DNA of 24,824 nucleotides, from assembly GCA_003661385.1 (NCBI GenBank), contig QMWA01000009.1:1-24824 (forward strand). The letters run 5' to 3'. A model generated the notes under the pieces. The model was not told where the DNA came from. It did not search any database and was given only the letters and a program-made list of their open reading frames with translations. This DNA is from Thermoproteota archaeon (GTDB lineage Archaea > Korarchaeota > Korarchaeia > B14-G2). Numbering within the stretch: the stretch's first letter is position 1; each line of letters opens with the position of its first letter. Of the stretch, positions 6,905 to 14,694 are shown piece by piece. The position numbers and the translations under genes were made by a program.

Positions 6905-6913
6905 CCTTTTTAG
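6905..6913 (+). promoter_or_regulatory. TATA-like box of the permease/ATPase operon
   Basis: CCTTTTTAG, centred about 38 bases before the GTG start of the first permease gene, shares the CCTTTTTA core with the box upstream of the binding-protein gene. A second promoter after the T-run implies that the four downstream genes form their own transcription unit. Confidence 0.5.
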
Positions 6914-6946
6914 GTATGCTTTTCAAGGCTAGAGCAGGGGTTCTAG

Positions 6947-7957
6947 GTGGCAGAGCTAAAGTACTACCTGATACGCAGAGTGATAACCTTCCTACCGACA
7001 GTTGTCGGGATGCTTTTCCTCGTGTTCCTTGTCTCGCACATAGTCCCAGGGGATCCAGCTAGGCTATGGGCTGGCCCTGAGAAGGCAGTTAAGCCTGAGG
7101 TGCTCGAGAAAATAAGGAGGCAATACTACCTAGATAAGCCATGGTATGTTGCTTTCTGCTACTATATGAGGGATGTGTTTACTGGAAACTGGGGCAAGTC
7201 TCCTGTAACCAACAGGAAGATAATAGACGACATAAAAACATACTTCCCAGCTACAGCTGAGCTAGCAATAGTATCTGAGCTTCTGATAATAGCTGTGGGG
7301 GTTCCATTCGGGATAGTATCTGCTCTAAAGAGGGACTCGATAATAGACCATGTTGCGCGTGTTTTCTCGCTGATAGGGACCTCGCTACCAATATTCCTCA
7401 CTGCAATATTCTTCCAGTATGTGTTCTACTTCAAGCTCAGGCTCGTTCCTCTCGGTGGCAGGGGGGTTAAGCCTGAAGTCGTGAGGACAGGCCTATACAT
7501 TTTGGACAGCTTGCTGTGTGGAGACTGGCATGCACTCTTAGAGAACCTCAAGACGATAATCCTCCCTGCACTAGCTCTATCGATGTTAGGCATGGGGATA
7601 GTCACCAGGATAACTCGGAGCAGCATGTTGGATGCACTAGGCTCTGACTTCGTGGACTACGCGAAGATGAAGGGCTTGCCGAACAGGTGGGTCATTTACA
7701 GGCATGCTCTCAAGAATGCGCTGGTTCCAGTGGTCACAGTCTTGGGTCTCCAGTTCGGTGGCTTGCTAAGCGGGGCAGTAATAACTGAAACAGTGTTCGC
7801 TAGGCCTGGTGTAGGGAGATATGCTGTCCAAGCAGCTTACTCCCTAGACTACCCCGCTATAATAGGGGTCACCCTGCTGATAGGCCTCGTCTACATCTTC
7901 GCTAACCTCGTAGTCGACATACTCTATGCCTGGATAGACCCTAGAGTCAGGCTATGA
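6947..7957 (+). CDS. Peptide ABC transporter permease, DppB/OppB type
   Basis: This 336-residue inner-membrane permease has about six transmembrane segments. It begins with the family opening LIRRVITFLPTVVGM followed by HIVPGDPAR. The cytoplasmic EAA loop that docks the ATPases reads DYAKMKGLPNRWVIYRHALK at about residues 240-260, followed by GGLLSGAVITETVFARPGVG. The start is GTG 6947, with GGGG at 6937-6940 and a TATA-like box further upstream. It is first in the four-gene permease/ATPase operon; the next gene starts 9 bases after its stop. The substrate (di- or oligopeptide, or an oligosaccharide as in some archaeal family members) cannot be read from the sequence. Confidence 0.95.
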   Translation: MAELKYYLIRRVITFLPTVVGMLFLVFLVSHIVPGDPARLWAGPEKAVKPEVLEKIRRQYYLDKPWYVAFCYYMRDVFTGNWGKSPVTNRKIIDDIKTYFPATAELAIVSELLIIAVGVPFGIVSALKRDSIIDHVARVFSLIGTSLPIFLTAIFFQYVFYFKLRLVPLGGRGVKPEVVRTGLYILDSLLCGDWHALLENLKTIILPALALSMLGMGIVTRITRSSMLDALGSDFVDYAKMKGLPNRWVIYRHALKNALVPVVTVLGLQFGGLLSGAVITETVFARPGVGRYAVQAAYSLDYPAIIGVTLLIGLVYIFANLVVDILYAWIDPRVRL

Positions 7958-7966
7958 GGTCAGAGC

Positions 7967-8989
7967 ATGAAGGAGAAGCTAGCTCGCGGACTAAATAGGA
8001 TGCTAGACTTAATGGGCTATGGGGAGAAGTGGAGGGAGTGGAAGCGGAAGCGCAGAGCGATGTTCGAGGAGTGGGAGCTGATGTACAAGGCCCTCAAAAG
8101 GTCTCCTCTGGCTAAAGCTGGAGCTGCAATGGCTGTAGTCTTCTTTATCCTAGGAATTTTTGGCCCACAGATCCTAGCACTGATCAACGGCCTGTACAGC
8201 CTTCTCTACAGCCAGGGTATCATAAAGCAGAAGATTGTCCTTGACCCCTACAAGATATTCGCTGGCCCACGCCTCGGGAAGCCAAGCCTCCTCCACCCAT
8301 TTGGCTGCGATGAGTATGGCAGAGACCTATTCGCCAGGGTGCTGACTGGGGCCAGAGTATCCCTGATAGTCAGCGTAGTAGTGATATCTCTCGGAATACC
8401 ACCTGGAATACTTCTGGGCCTAGTTTCAGGCTACTATGGCGGGAAGGTAGACGAGTTCATAATGAGGGTAACCGATGTGTTCCTAGCATTCCCAGCACTG
8501 GTCCTAGCAATGGCTATAGCAGCTTCTTTAGGTGCAGGCTTAAAGAGCGCCATAATAGCGCTCACTATAGTGTGGTGGCCAAGCTACGTGAGGCTGGTCA
8601 GAGGGCAGGTGCTGAGTGCAAGAGAGAACGTCTACGTCGAGGCTGCGAGAGCTATTGGAGTCAGCAACCTAAGGATAATGGTCAAGCACATACTCCCGAA
8701 CATAATATCCCCTGTCATAGTCCTAGCAACCCTAGACTTCGGCACAGTGGTCATATTGAACGCTGCTCTGAGCTTCATAGGACTCGGAGCTCAGCCTCCT
8801 ACACCAGAGTGGGGGAGGATAGTATACGATGGCCTAGACTACCTCATGATGGCCCCCTGGTACTCGATAATCCCTGGGACAGCGGTATTCCTCACAGCAC
8901 TGGGCTTCAACCTCCTAGGAGACGGCCTCAGAGACGTTCTAGACCCCCGGATAAGGAGGAGCATAGAGTTCGCATCAGGTAGAGAGTAG
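7967..8989 (+). CDS. Peptide ABC transporter permease, DppC/OppC type
   Basis: This 340-residue second permease subunit pairs with the preceding DppB-like protein. An unusually basic N-terminal region of about 45 residues (KWREWKRKRRAMFEEWE) precedes the first membrane segment. HPFGCDEYGRDLFARVLTGA and the EAA loop VEAARAIGVSNLRIMVKHIL are the family hallmarks, followed by LSFIGLGAQPPTPEWG. The start is ATG 7967; the ribosome site GAGGT overlaps the upstream stop codon, which suggests coupled translation. The ATPase gene follows after 7 bases. Confidence 0.95.
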   Translation: MKEKLARGLNRMLDLMGYGEKWREWKRKRRAMFEEWELMYKALKRSPLAKAGAAMAVVFFILGIFGPQILALINGLYSLLYSQGIIKQKIVLDPYKIFAGPRLGKPSLLHPFGCDEYGRDLFARVLTGARVSLIVSVVVISLGIPPGILLGLVSGYYGGKVDEFIMRVTDVFLAFPALVLAMAIAASLGAGLKSAIIALTIVWWPSYVRLVRGQVLSARENVYVEAARAIGVSNLRIMVKHILPNIISPVIVLATLDFGTVVILNAALSFIGLGAQPPTPEWGRIVYDGLDYLMMAPWYSIIPGTAVFLTALGFNLLGDGLRDVLDPRIRRSIEFASGRE

Positions 8990-8996
8990 TGGGAGC

Positions 8997-9977
8997 ATGA
9001 GCAGGAGAGATGAGATCCTCAGGATAGAAGACCTCTATGTCCACTTCTACACCTATGCTGGCGTCGTCAAGGCGATAGATGGCGTCAACATGAGCGTCCT
9101 GCGAGGCGAAACCTACGGGCTAGTAGGTGAAACAGGCTGTGGGAAAAGCGTCACCATGAGAGCAGTTCTCAGGCTGATCCCACCACCAGGCAGAATAGTA
9201 AAAGGCAGAGTAATATTCAACGGAGTAAACCTACTGGAGCTGCCAGAGGAGGAGATGAGGAAGATCAGGGGAGCTAAGATAGCCTATATAGTGCAAGATC
9301 CGACAGCAGCACTAGACCCCCTCTACACGAGCGGCTTCCAGGTAGCTGAAACAATCCTAGCGCACGAAGAGAACGTAGGCAAGAAGTCGGTATGGGAGCG
9401 TGTAGTCTCACTGTTCAAGTCAGTCCTCATACCCGATGCAGAGAGGAGGGTTAAGCAGTACCCACATGAGTTCAGCGGAGGGATGAGGCAGAGAGTAGTA
9501 ATAGCATGCGCCATAAGCGAGAAGCCAGAGCTCCTGATAGCAGACGAGCCTACGACATCAGTAGACGTCACGGTGCAGGCGCAGATCCTGGAGGTCCTAG
9601 AGGACTTGAAGAAAACCCAGGAGATGACCATGATCCTGGTAACACACAACCTCGGGCTAGTAGCTCAGATATGCGATAGGGTTGGTGTCATGTACGCTGG
9701 CTCAATAGTTGAGGTAAGCGATGTCTTCAGGCTGTTCGAGGAGCCTCTCCACCCCTACACGAGAGGTCTGCTAAACGCTATACCCCACGTAACCAGAACC
9801 CAATTCAGGCTCGAGCCAATACCTGGCACAATTCCTGACCTGATAAACCCGCCACCAGGCTGCAGGTTCCACCCCAGGTGCAAGCACGCAACGGGAATCT
9901 GTAAGAGGGAGAAGCCTAAGCTGAGGGAGATAGAGCCAGGCCGCTTTGTCGCATGCCATCTGTATAGAGGTGATTAG
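8997..9977 (+). CDS. Peptide ABC transporter ATPase, DppD/OppD type
   Basis: This 326-residue ATPase energises import. Walker A GETGCGKSV is at residues 44-52, signature SGGMRQR at 160-166, Walker B LLIADEP ending at 185, and the switch histidine lies in VTHNLG. The C-terminal oligopeptide-transporter extension carries four cysteines (C289, C295, C302, C320) in GCRFHPRCKHATGIC...ACH. A comparable Cys set has been reported to hold an iron-sulphur cluster in some Dpp ATPases; whether it does here is inference. The start is ATG 8997. The partner ATPase gene starts 2 bases after its stop, so the pair is coexpressed as a heterodimer. Confidence 0.95.
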   Translation: MSRRDEILRIEDLYVHFYTYAGVVKAIDGVNMSVLRGETYGLVGETGCGKSVTMRAVLRLIPPPGRIVKGRVIFNGVNLLELPEEEMRKIRGAKIAYIVQDPTAALDPLYTSGFQVAETILAHEENVGKKSVWERVVSLFKSVLIPDAERRVKQYPHEFSGGMRQRVVIACAISEKPELLIADEPTTSVDVTVQAQILEVLEDLKKTQEMTMILVTHNLGLVAQICDRVGVMYAGSIVEVSDVFRLFEEPLHPYTRGLLNAIPHVTRTQFRLEPIPGTIPDLINPPPGCRFHPRCKHATGICKREKPKLREIEPGRFVACHLYRGD

Positions 9978-9979
9978 CT

Positions 9980-10945
9980 ATGGAGGCTCCGCTCATCCAG
10001 GTAAAGGACCTGGTAAAGTACTTTCCCGTGAAGAAGCTGTTCATCACAGTAGGCCAGGTCCACGCAGTGGATGGCGTTTCATTCGAGATAATGAGGGGAG
10101 AGACCTTCGGGCTGGTAGGCGAGTCCGGGAGCGGGAAGACAACGCTCGGCCGCCTCATGCTAAGGCTTCTCACACCAACCTCAGGGGACGTGGTTTACAA
10201 CGGGAGAAGCATATTCGAGCTGGAGGGAGGTGAGCTGAAGGAGTTCAGGAGAAGAGCTCAGATAGTGTTCCAAGACCCCTACACGTCGCTCAACCCACGC
10301 ATGACGATATATGACATACTGTCTGAGCCAATAAACGTGCATAAGATCAGGATACCTGACAAGAGGGAGTACATAGTCAAGCTACTTGAGACAGTGGGCC
10401 TTGGTGAAGAGCACCTCTACAGGTACCCACACGAGTTCAGCGGAGGCCAGAAGCAGAGGATTGCTATAGCTAGGGTTCTAGCCTTAAGGCCTGAGTTCAC
10501 AGTCTTAGATGAGCCGACCTCAGCTCTCGATGTCAGCGTCCAGGCGCAGATCCTCAACATGCTCAAGGAGCTGCAGTCAGAGTTCAAGTTCACATACCTG
10601 TTCATCTCACATGACCTATCAGTAGTCAAGTTCATGAGCCACAGGATAGCTGTGATGTACGTGGGGAAGATCATTGAGGTAGCTCCATCAGATGACCTGT
10701 TCTCAGAGCCACTCCACCCATACACCCAGATGCTCCTATCTGCTCTCCCCGTCCCTGACCCCAAGTACACGAGAAGCAAGCAGATAATAAAGCCAAGAGG
10801 CCAGGTTCCGAGCGCAATCTCGCCTCCACCAGGCTGCAGGTTCCACCCCAGGTGCCCATTTGCAAGGGAGAAGTGCAAGGCTGAGGAGCCTGAGCTAAGG
10901 GAGGTCAAGCCCAGCAGGCTAGTAGCCTGCCACCTCTACTCCTAG
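9980..10945 (+). CDS. Peptide ABC transporter ATPase, DppF/OppF type
   Basis: This 321-residue second ATPase forms a heterodimer with the DppD-like subunit. Walker A GESGSGKT is at residues 47-54, signature SGGQKQR at 154-160, Walker B TVLDEP ending at 179, and the H-loop lies in ISHDLS. The C-terminal extension has cysteines C286, C292, C299 and C317 in the same arrangement as its neighbour. It is last in the operon. Its final 27 bases overlap the 3' end of the convergent unknown gene. The ABC core is complete and probably active. Confidence 0.95.
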   Translation: MEAPLIQVKDLVKYFPVKKLFITVGQVHAVDGVSFEIMRGETFGLVGESGSGKTTLGRLMLRLLTPTSGDVVYNGRSIFELEGGELKEFRRRAQIVFQDPYTSLNPRMTIYDILSEPINVHKIRIPDKREYIVKLLETVGLGEEHLYRYPHEFSGGQKQRIAIARVLALRPEFTVLDEPTSALDVSVQAQILNMLKELQSEFKFTYLFISHDLSVVKFMSHRIAVMYVGKIIEVAPSDDLFSEPLHPYTQMLLSALPVPDPKYTRSKQIIKPRGQVPSAISPPPGCRFHPRCPFAREKCKAEEPELREVKPSRLVACHLYS

Positions 10946-11587
10946 AGCTCGAGCTACCTCCCCCATCACCTTATCATTCTTCTTAGCTAGCACTCTGAGC
11001 CTCCTATCCTCTTCACCAGAGTTCAAGTCAAAGAACACATGGCTCTCAAGGCATACTGCAAACGGAACATACACAACAAGCTCTCTCTCAGGCTCTCTCA
11101 CCTCACCAAGCTCCCTGATAATCCCTCTAGCCACCACAAGGTCAACTACATCCCTAAGCTCGTCAGCAGCCCTGACTCTGGGCTTAGGCATGAAAGCTGC
11201 CCTAGCAAAGTCGGCTCTAGCAAGCTCCACCGCATACTCAAACCTGTACTCACTAAGCTCCCTCATCCTGGACTCGGCCTCAGATGCAGCCTTGAGCAGA
11301 AGCTCTAGGAAGCTCCTGCTCTCCTCTGGAGTGCACCCCATGCATGCTCCAGCTGGCGCTCCAGGAGCCCAGCCTACAACCCTACGCAAGAGGAGCACCG
11401 CGTCAATAGGGTCTACCAGAAACCTCGAGAACACCTCATTGACTCCCACCAGGCCTCTATCTGTCTCTAGAGCCCTATACGGCATCCACAGCTCCTTCAG
11501 TTCACCAGCCTCGCAGGCCTTAGCTGCCTGCTTCAAGCTGAACCTCACGGGAAGATGCCCCACACGAGCACTCAAGACCTCCCCCAA
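10919..11587 (-). CDS. Hypothetical protein, family not recognised
   Basis: This 222-residue soluble protein has no signal or membrane segment that I can see. The middle contains a CMGC pair of cysteines (APAGACMGCTPEESRSF) followed by a long Glu/Arg/Ala-rich helical stretch. The C-terminal third is alternating hydrophobic (LVVYVPFAVCLESHVFFDL) and ends in a basic segment. I recognise no catalytic motif. The start is TTG at 11587, one base after the stop of the CPBP-like gene, so the two are probably translated together. An alternative TTG lies 12 bases inside. A role linked to the membrane gene upstream is only a guess from position. The 3' end overlaps the transporter ATPase by 27 bases. 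Confidence 0.7.
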   Translation of the reverse strand: MGEVLSARVGHLPVRFSLKQAAKACEAGELKELWMPYRALETDRGLVGVNEVFSRFLVDPIDAVLLLRRVVGWAPGAPAGACMGCTPEESRSFLELLLKAASEAESRMRELSEYRFEYAVELARADFARAAFMPKPRVRAADELRDVVDLVVARGIIRELGEVREPERELVVYVPFAVCLESHVFFDLNSGEEDRRLRVLAKKNDKVMGEVARALGVEVAGY

Positions 11588-11588
11588 G

Positions 11589-12266
11589 CTACCCCCTCAT
11601 CAAGCCCAGTGCCTCAAGCAGCAGTGGTGGAAGTATGTCTGCTGTAGTCTGACACACATATGTGCTCAGCACGCTACCAGTACGCCTGTAAAGCTCCCCC
11701 TCGACCACTCCTGCGATAAACACGTAAGCTGCTCTGGTAGGAGCATACCCCATCGCGTAGAATGCGCATGCGAAGAGCACTGCCTGAGCCAAGTTACCCA
11801 ACAACCCACCTACATGCTGCGTTATAATGGTCTGCGCGAACCCCCTGAAGTAGAGCTCTTCAGCTGGTATCAGGAGAAGAGAGTTCCACAGGATAAAGCC
11901 CCATGTAGCCCTCCAGTCTGGGAGCCCCACGGCTACAGCTGCTAGCGACGACATCCCAAGCAGAAAACCCAGCGCCACGTGGCTGCTAGCGCCACGCAGC
12001 CTCACTCCTATAGCCCCTATCCCTCTCTTGGAGAGCACTGCATAGGCCAGAGGAGAGCACAGCATGACAGCGTACACATGCAGGTACGTCTTCTCTGCAG
12101 TAGCCCCAAGCCACAGCATCAGAGGGTATGAGACTGCAACTGAAAGCAGCCCAAGCAGGCTGCCTCCACCTCTAGTAATGCAGGCCTCCAGCTTCAGCAT
12201 CCAGTAAACCGAGCTGGTGAAGAGCACTACCCCAGCCAGGGTCAGAGTGAGCTCCTGGCTGCTCAT
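11589..12266 (-). CDS. CPBP/CAAX-protease-like (Abi) membrane protein, possibly inactive
   Basis: This 225-residue polytopic membrane protein has about six to seven hydrophobic segments. The CPBP glutamate motif EELYFR (E136, E137, R141) is present, and AGVVEGELYRRTGS matches the family's later block. In active intramembrane glutamic proteases a histidine follows in FxxxH and another in HxxxN/D. Here these read FACAF (F169) and QTTAD (Q206), so both expected histidines are absent. It may be a pseudoenzyme or have a divergent mechanism. The start is ATG 12266. A TATA-like box at 12289-12294 lies 25 bases upstream and may also serve the divergent lipid gene. Prenylated-protein cleavage should not be assumed. 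Confidence 0.85.
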   Translation of the reverse strand: MSSQELTLTLAGVVLFTSSVYWMLKLEACITRGGGSLLGLLSVAVSYPLMLWLGATAEKTYLHVYAVMLCSPLAYAVLSKRGIGAIGVRLRGASSHVALGFLLGMSSLAAVAVGLPDWRATWGFILWNSLLLIPAEELYFRGFAQTIITQHVGGLLGNLAQAVLFACAFYAMGYAPTRAAYVFIAGVVEGELYRRTGSVLSTYVCQTTADILPPLLLEALGLMRG

Positions 12267-12287
12267 CAGCCCTCACCTGGATAGACT

Positions 12288-12295
12288 CTTATAGC
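12288..12295. promoter_or_regulatory. Single near-palindromic TATA-like box between two divergent genes
   Basis: CTTATAGC sits centrally between ATG 12266 (minus) and ATG 12315 (plus), about 25 and 24 bases from each. That is the spacing expected for leaderless archaeal transcripts in both directions. No other AT-rich patch exists in the 48-base gap, so one box may drive both genes. Confidence 0.45.
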
Positions 12296-12314
12296 ATGCC
12301 TCCTAAGGCAGCTC

Positions 12315-12992
12315 ATGTGGGCTGGCTGGAAGCACATAACCAAACTAGACCCCGACAAGTACCTACCCAGAGAGCGGTATAAGGACGTTCTTGAGTCTGG
12401 CACCGACGCTGTAATAGTGGGTGGCACCCAGAATATCACCAGGGAGAAGGTCGAGTTTGTCCTCAAGATGCTTGAGGGAAGCAAGATCCCGGTTGTGCTC
12501 GAGCCAGCTAGCAGGGAAGTCGTCGTGCTAGAGGGCATAGACTTCCTGTTCATCCCATCAGTCCTCAATAGCCGCAGCGTAGACTGGGTCCTCAGGAAGC
12601 ACTACGAGTGGGTTGAGCTATGGAAGAGGAGCTATGGGAGCATACCCTGGGAGAAGGTGGTGGGAGAGGGGTATATAGTTCTGAACCCAGATTCCGCTGT
12701 AGCTAAGGTGACTCGAGCTGATGCCCAGATCTCAGCTGAGAGAGCTGCTGCGATAGCTGAGCTAGCAGACCAGTACCTAGGGTTCCCGATAGTCTACATA
12801 GAGTACAGCGGGAGGTTTGGTGACCCCAAGCTAGTTGAGGCTGTATCGAGGTGCGTTAAGAGGGCAAAGCTGTTCTATGGCGGCGGGATAAATAGTAGAG
12901 AGAAGGCTAAGGTGATGAGCAGGTACGCTGCTATCGTAGTCGGGAACATAGTGTACGAGGACTTCGACAAGTACCTTGAGACCATAGTCTAG
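12315..12992 (+). CDS. (Geranylgeranyl/heptaprenyl)glyceryl phosphate synthase, PcrB-like (group I)
   Basis: This 225-residue TIM-barrel prenyltransferase joins a polyprenyl diphosphate to sn-glycerol-1-phosphate. In Archaea this is the first committed step of ether-lipid synthesis. WKHITKLDPDK at residues 5-15, SGTDAVIVGGTQ, FIPSVLNS, VLNPDSAVAKVT, EYSGRFGD, FYGGGI and VVGNIVYEDFD cover the whole family pattern. The KLDPDK and LNPDS wording is that of group I enzymes (haloarchaeal/Archaeoglobus type and bacterial PcrB). The LIDPDK-type group II is the form I associate with crenarchaea. The start is ATG 12315, probably leaderless. It is convergent with the aminotransferase, with a 4-base overlap of the ends. 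Confidence 0.93.
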   Translation: MWAGWKHITKLDPDKYLPRERYKDVLESGTDAVIVGGTQNITREKVEFVLKMLEGSKIPVVLEPASREVVVLEGIDFLFIPSVLNSRSVDWVLRKHYEWVELWKRSYGSIPWEKVVGEGYIVLNPDSAVAKVTRADAQISAERAAAIAELADQYLGFPIVYIEYSGRFGDPKLVEAVSRCVKRAKLFYGGGINSREKAKVMSRYAAIVVGNIVYEDFDKYLETIV

Positions 12993-14173
12993 CTTAGCTT
13001 CTCCTCAGCATACTCCCTGAACTTCTCTAGCCCCTCCCTCAGGTCCTCTATCGACGTGGCAAACGATATCCTGAGGTAGCCCTCCCCCTCCTCCCCGAAT
13101 GCTGTCCCAGGCAGGAGCGCTACACCCTTCTTTTGGAGCAGCTCATCAGCCACCTTGTCAGAGCTTAGCCCCAGCTCCGTAATGTTTGGGAACGCATAGA
13201 ACGCGCCCTCAGGCTTAAGGCACCTGACTCCAGGTGTCCTGTTGAGCACCTCAACTACTAGATCTCTCCTCCTCTGGTACTCTCTGACCATCTGCTCCAC
13301 CGGCTCTTGAGGCCCCTTCAGAGCCTCTATGGCAGCCCTCTGCACGAAGGATGTTGGACAGGAGACTGTGTTGAGCTGTATCTTCATTATGTGCTCTGCA
13401 ACTTCACGTGCTGTGATGGCGTAGCCTAGCCTCCACCCTGTCATGGCAAACGTCTTGCTGAAGCCGTTGACGTAGATCACGTTATCAAGGCTATCACAGT
13501 GCTCTAATATGCTGGAAGCCTTCTTTCCGTCGAATACTATCCTGTCATATATCTCATCTGAGACGACTATCAGCCTCCTCTCAGCAGCTATCTCAGCTAA
13601 GCTCCTCAGATCCTGCTCGCTCATTATGAGCCCAGTCGGGTTGCTTGGTGTGTTTATGACCACCATCTTCGTTTTCTCACCGGTCTTCTCCTGGATGTCC
13701 TCTGCTCCAAAGCTGAACCTCTTCTCCTCACTCAGCTTGACCTTCACAACCTTAGCTCCAGCAAACGTAGCTGAAACAGCGTAAGCAGGGTAGGCTGGCG
13801 ACGGCACTATGACCTCGTCACCTGGGTTGAGTGTAGCCATCATCGCAGCGAATATCGCCAGCTTAGCCCCCACAGTCACGACCACGTTCTCAGGCTTTAT
13901 GTCAACCCCCTTCCTCTGCGACTCGTACTCCGCTATGGCCTCTCTCAGCTCCTGGATGCCATTAGACGGAGTGTAGTGGGTGAAGCCATCTGCCAGCGCC
14001 CTATATGCTGCCTCCTTGATGTGGCCTGGTGTGTCGAAGTCTGGCTCCCCTATCTCAAAGTGGTATACCTTCATGCCCTTGGCTTCAAGTTCCTTAGCCT
14101 TCCCCAGGACTATGAAAGCGCTCTCTACACCAAGGCCTCGCATGCGCTCAGCTATACGCCAATCCAACCACAT
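12989..14173 (-). CDS. Class I PLP aminotransferase (aspartate/aromatic aminotransferase-like)
   Basis: The protein has 394 residues from ATG at 14173. It is a fold-type I PLP enzyme exchanging amino groups between an amino acid and 2-oxoglutarate. Seen are FEIGEPDFDTP, HYTPSNGIQELREAI, the NTPSNPTG block (about 175-181), SDEIYDRI, the PLP lysine K240 in GFSKTFAMTGWR, and the substrate-carboxylate arginine in YLRISFA. The frame stays open to 14233, but ATG 14173 is chosen. A TATA-like TATATTA (14197-14207) lies 29 bases upstream, inside the longer frame, and the shorter form fits the family start and avoids overlap with the regulator gene. The exact amino-acid specificity cannot be assigned. 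Confidence 0.93.
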   Translation of the reverse strand: MWLDWRIAERMRGLGVESAFIVLGKAKELEAKGMKVYHFEIGEPDFDTPGHIKEAAYRALADGFTHYTPSNGIQELREAIAEYESQRKGVDIKPENVVVTVGAKLAIFAAMMATLNPGDEVIVPSPAYPAYAVSATFAGAKVVKVKLSEEKRFSFGAEDIQEKTGEKTKMVVINTPSNPTGLIMSEQDLRSLAEIAAERRLIVVSDEIYDRIVFDGKKASSILEHCDSLDNVIYVNGFSKTFAMTGWRLGYAITAREVAEHIMKIQLNTVSCPTSFVQRAAIEALKGPQEPVEQMVREYQRRRDLVVEVLNRTPGVRCLKPEGAFYAFPNITELGLSSDKVADELLQKKGVALLPGTAFGEEGEGYLRISFATSIEDLREGLEKFREYAEEKLS

Positions 14174-14196
14174 CACCAGAGGGCCTACACTCCTAC

Positions 14197-14207
14197 AGTA
14201 TATTATC
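14197..14207 (-). promoter_or_regulatory. TATA-like box of the aminotransferase gene
   Basis: Read on the minus strand, GATAATATACT is centred 29 bases before ATG 14173. It falls in the short gap after the NikR-like stop at 14220, indicating a separate promoter and supporting the shorter aminotransferase start. Confidence 0.45.
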
Positions 14208-14219
14208 CTTCCTCTAAGC

Positions 14220-14627
14220 CTATGGCTTCTCAAGTGGAAGGAGCATCACTTCCATGCTCCTAACACCCACCATGCTCTTAGACCTCCTCACAGACTCCCA
14301 CACCTCTCTCCCAGCCCCCTTAAGCACGAAAACATGTATCACGTTATCTCTTCCTCTGAACTTCATCTCGAATAGGAGGCTTCCTCCACACCTTTCTCTG
14401 ACCCTCTCCGCGACCTCGTCCTCAGCTAGGAAACCCAGCACACACAGGACCTCCCCCGTGTACTCTCCGAGAGCAGCCTGGCTAAGCACCCTTCCATCAA
14501 TGAACTCCTCTATAGCTGTCCTTATAGCCTCGGACCTGTTCCTGAAGCCAAGCTTCCACACCAGCCCATCAAGCCTATCAAGCAGCTCCTTGGGGAGTGA
14601 GACGCCAATCCTAGAGATCCCCCCCAT
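14220..14627 (-). CDS. NikR-like ribbon-helix-helix transcription regulator lacking nickel ligands
   Basis: This 135-residue regulator has an N-terminal ribbon-helix-helix (ISRIGVSLPKELLDRLDGLV and RNRSEAIRTAI, residues 4-44) nearly identical in pattern to NikR. A C-terminal ACT-like domain follows (EVLCVLGFL, HVFVLKGAGREV, VRSMEVMLLP). NikR binds nickel through His/His/His/Cys in the HVH-x5-C region. Here that segment reads LLFEMKFRGRDNVIHVFVLKG, so the ligand positions are Phe, Met and Val or Asn. Nickel sensing by the known site is therefore unlikely, and an organic ligand is possible. The start is ATG 14627, with a G-rich ribosome site directly upstream. It is divergent from the hexuloisomerase operon across a 67-base gap, making that operon a candidate target. 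Confidence 0.85.
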   Translation of the reverse strand: MGGISRIGVSLPKELLDRLDGLVWKLGFRNRSEAIRTAIEEFIDGRVLSQAALGEYTGEVLCVLGFLAEDEVAERVRERCGGSLLFEMKFRGRDNVIHVFVLKGAGREVWESVRRSKSMVGVRSMEVMLLPLEKP

Positions 14628-14652
14628 ACCACCCCCGCCTAGTTCAGCTAGA

Positions 14653-14665
14653 TTAAGTTAAAAAC
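14653..14665. promoter_or_regulatory. Shared AT patch between NikR-like gene and hexuloisomerase operon
   Basis: TTAAGTTAAAAAC lies 33 bases from ATG 14627 on the minus strand and 34 bases from GTG 14695 on the plus strand. It can serve as TATA box in both directions. A dimeric RHH regulator binding here would control both units; the binding itself is inferred. Confidence 0.45.
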
Positions 14666-14694
14666 ATCTAAGCCCAGAGCATACTGGGGGTCTT

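Noticed and set aside
8572-8982. 136-codon frame inside the second permease gene
   Set aside because: It is a shifted frame of a well-matched permease, and the Arg/Ser/His-rich product has no recognisable feature.
11190-11945. 251-codon plus-strand open frame across two minus-strand genes
   Set aside because: It spans the junction of the CPBP-like and unknown genes antisense, with a low-complexity translation. The minus-strand frames show membrane segments and motifs, and this one shows none.
14174-14233. Extra 20 codons at the aminotransferase N-terminus
   Set aside because: The extension contains the TATA-like box and overlaps the regulator gene, and the family begins near the later ATG.
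14254-14661. 135-codon plus-strand frame opposite the NikR-like gene
   Set aside because: It is antisense to a clear RHH regulator, its Ser/Thr/Pro-rich translation has no domain, and it runs over the shared promoter patch.
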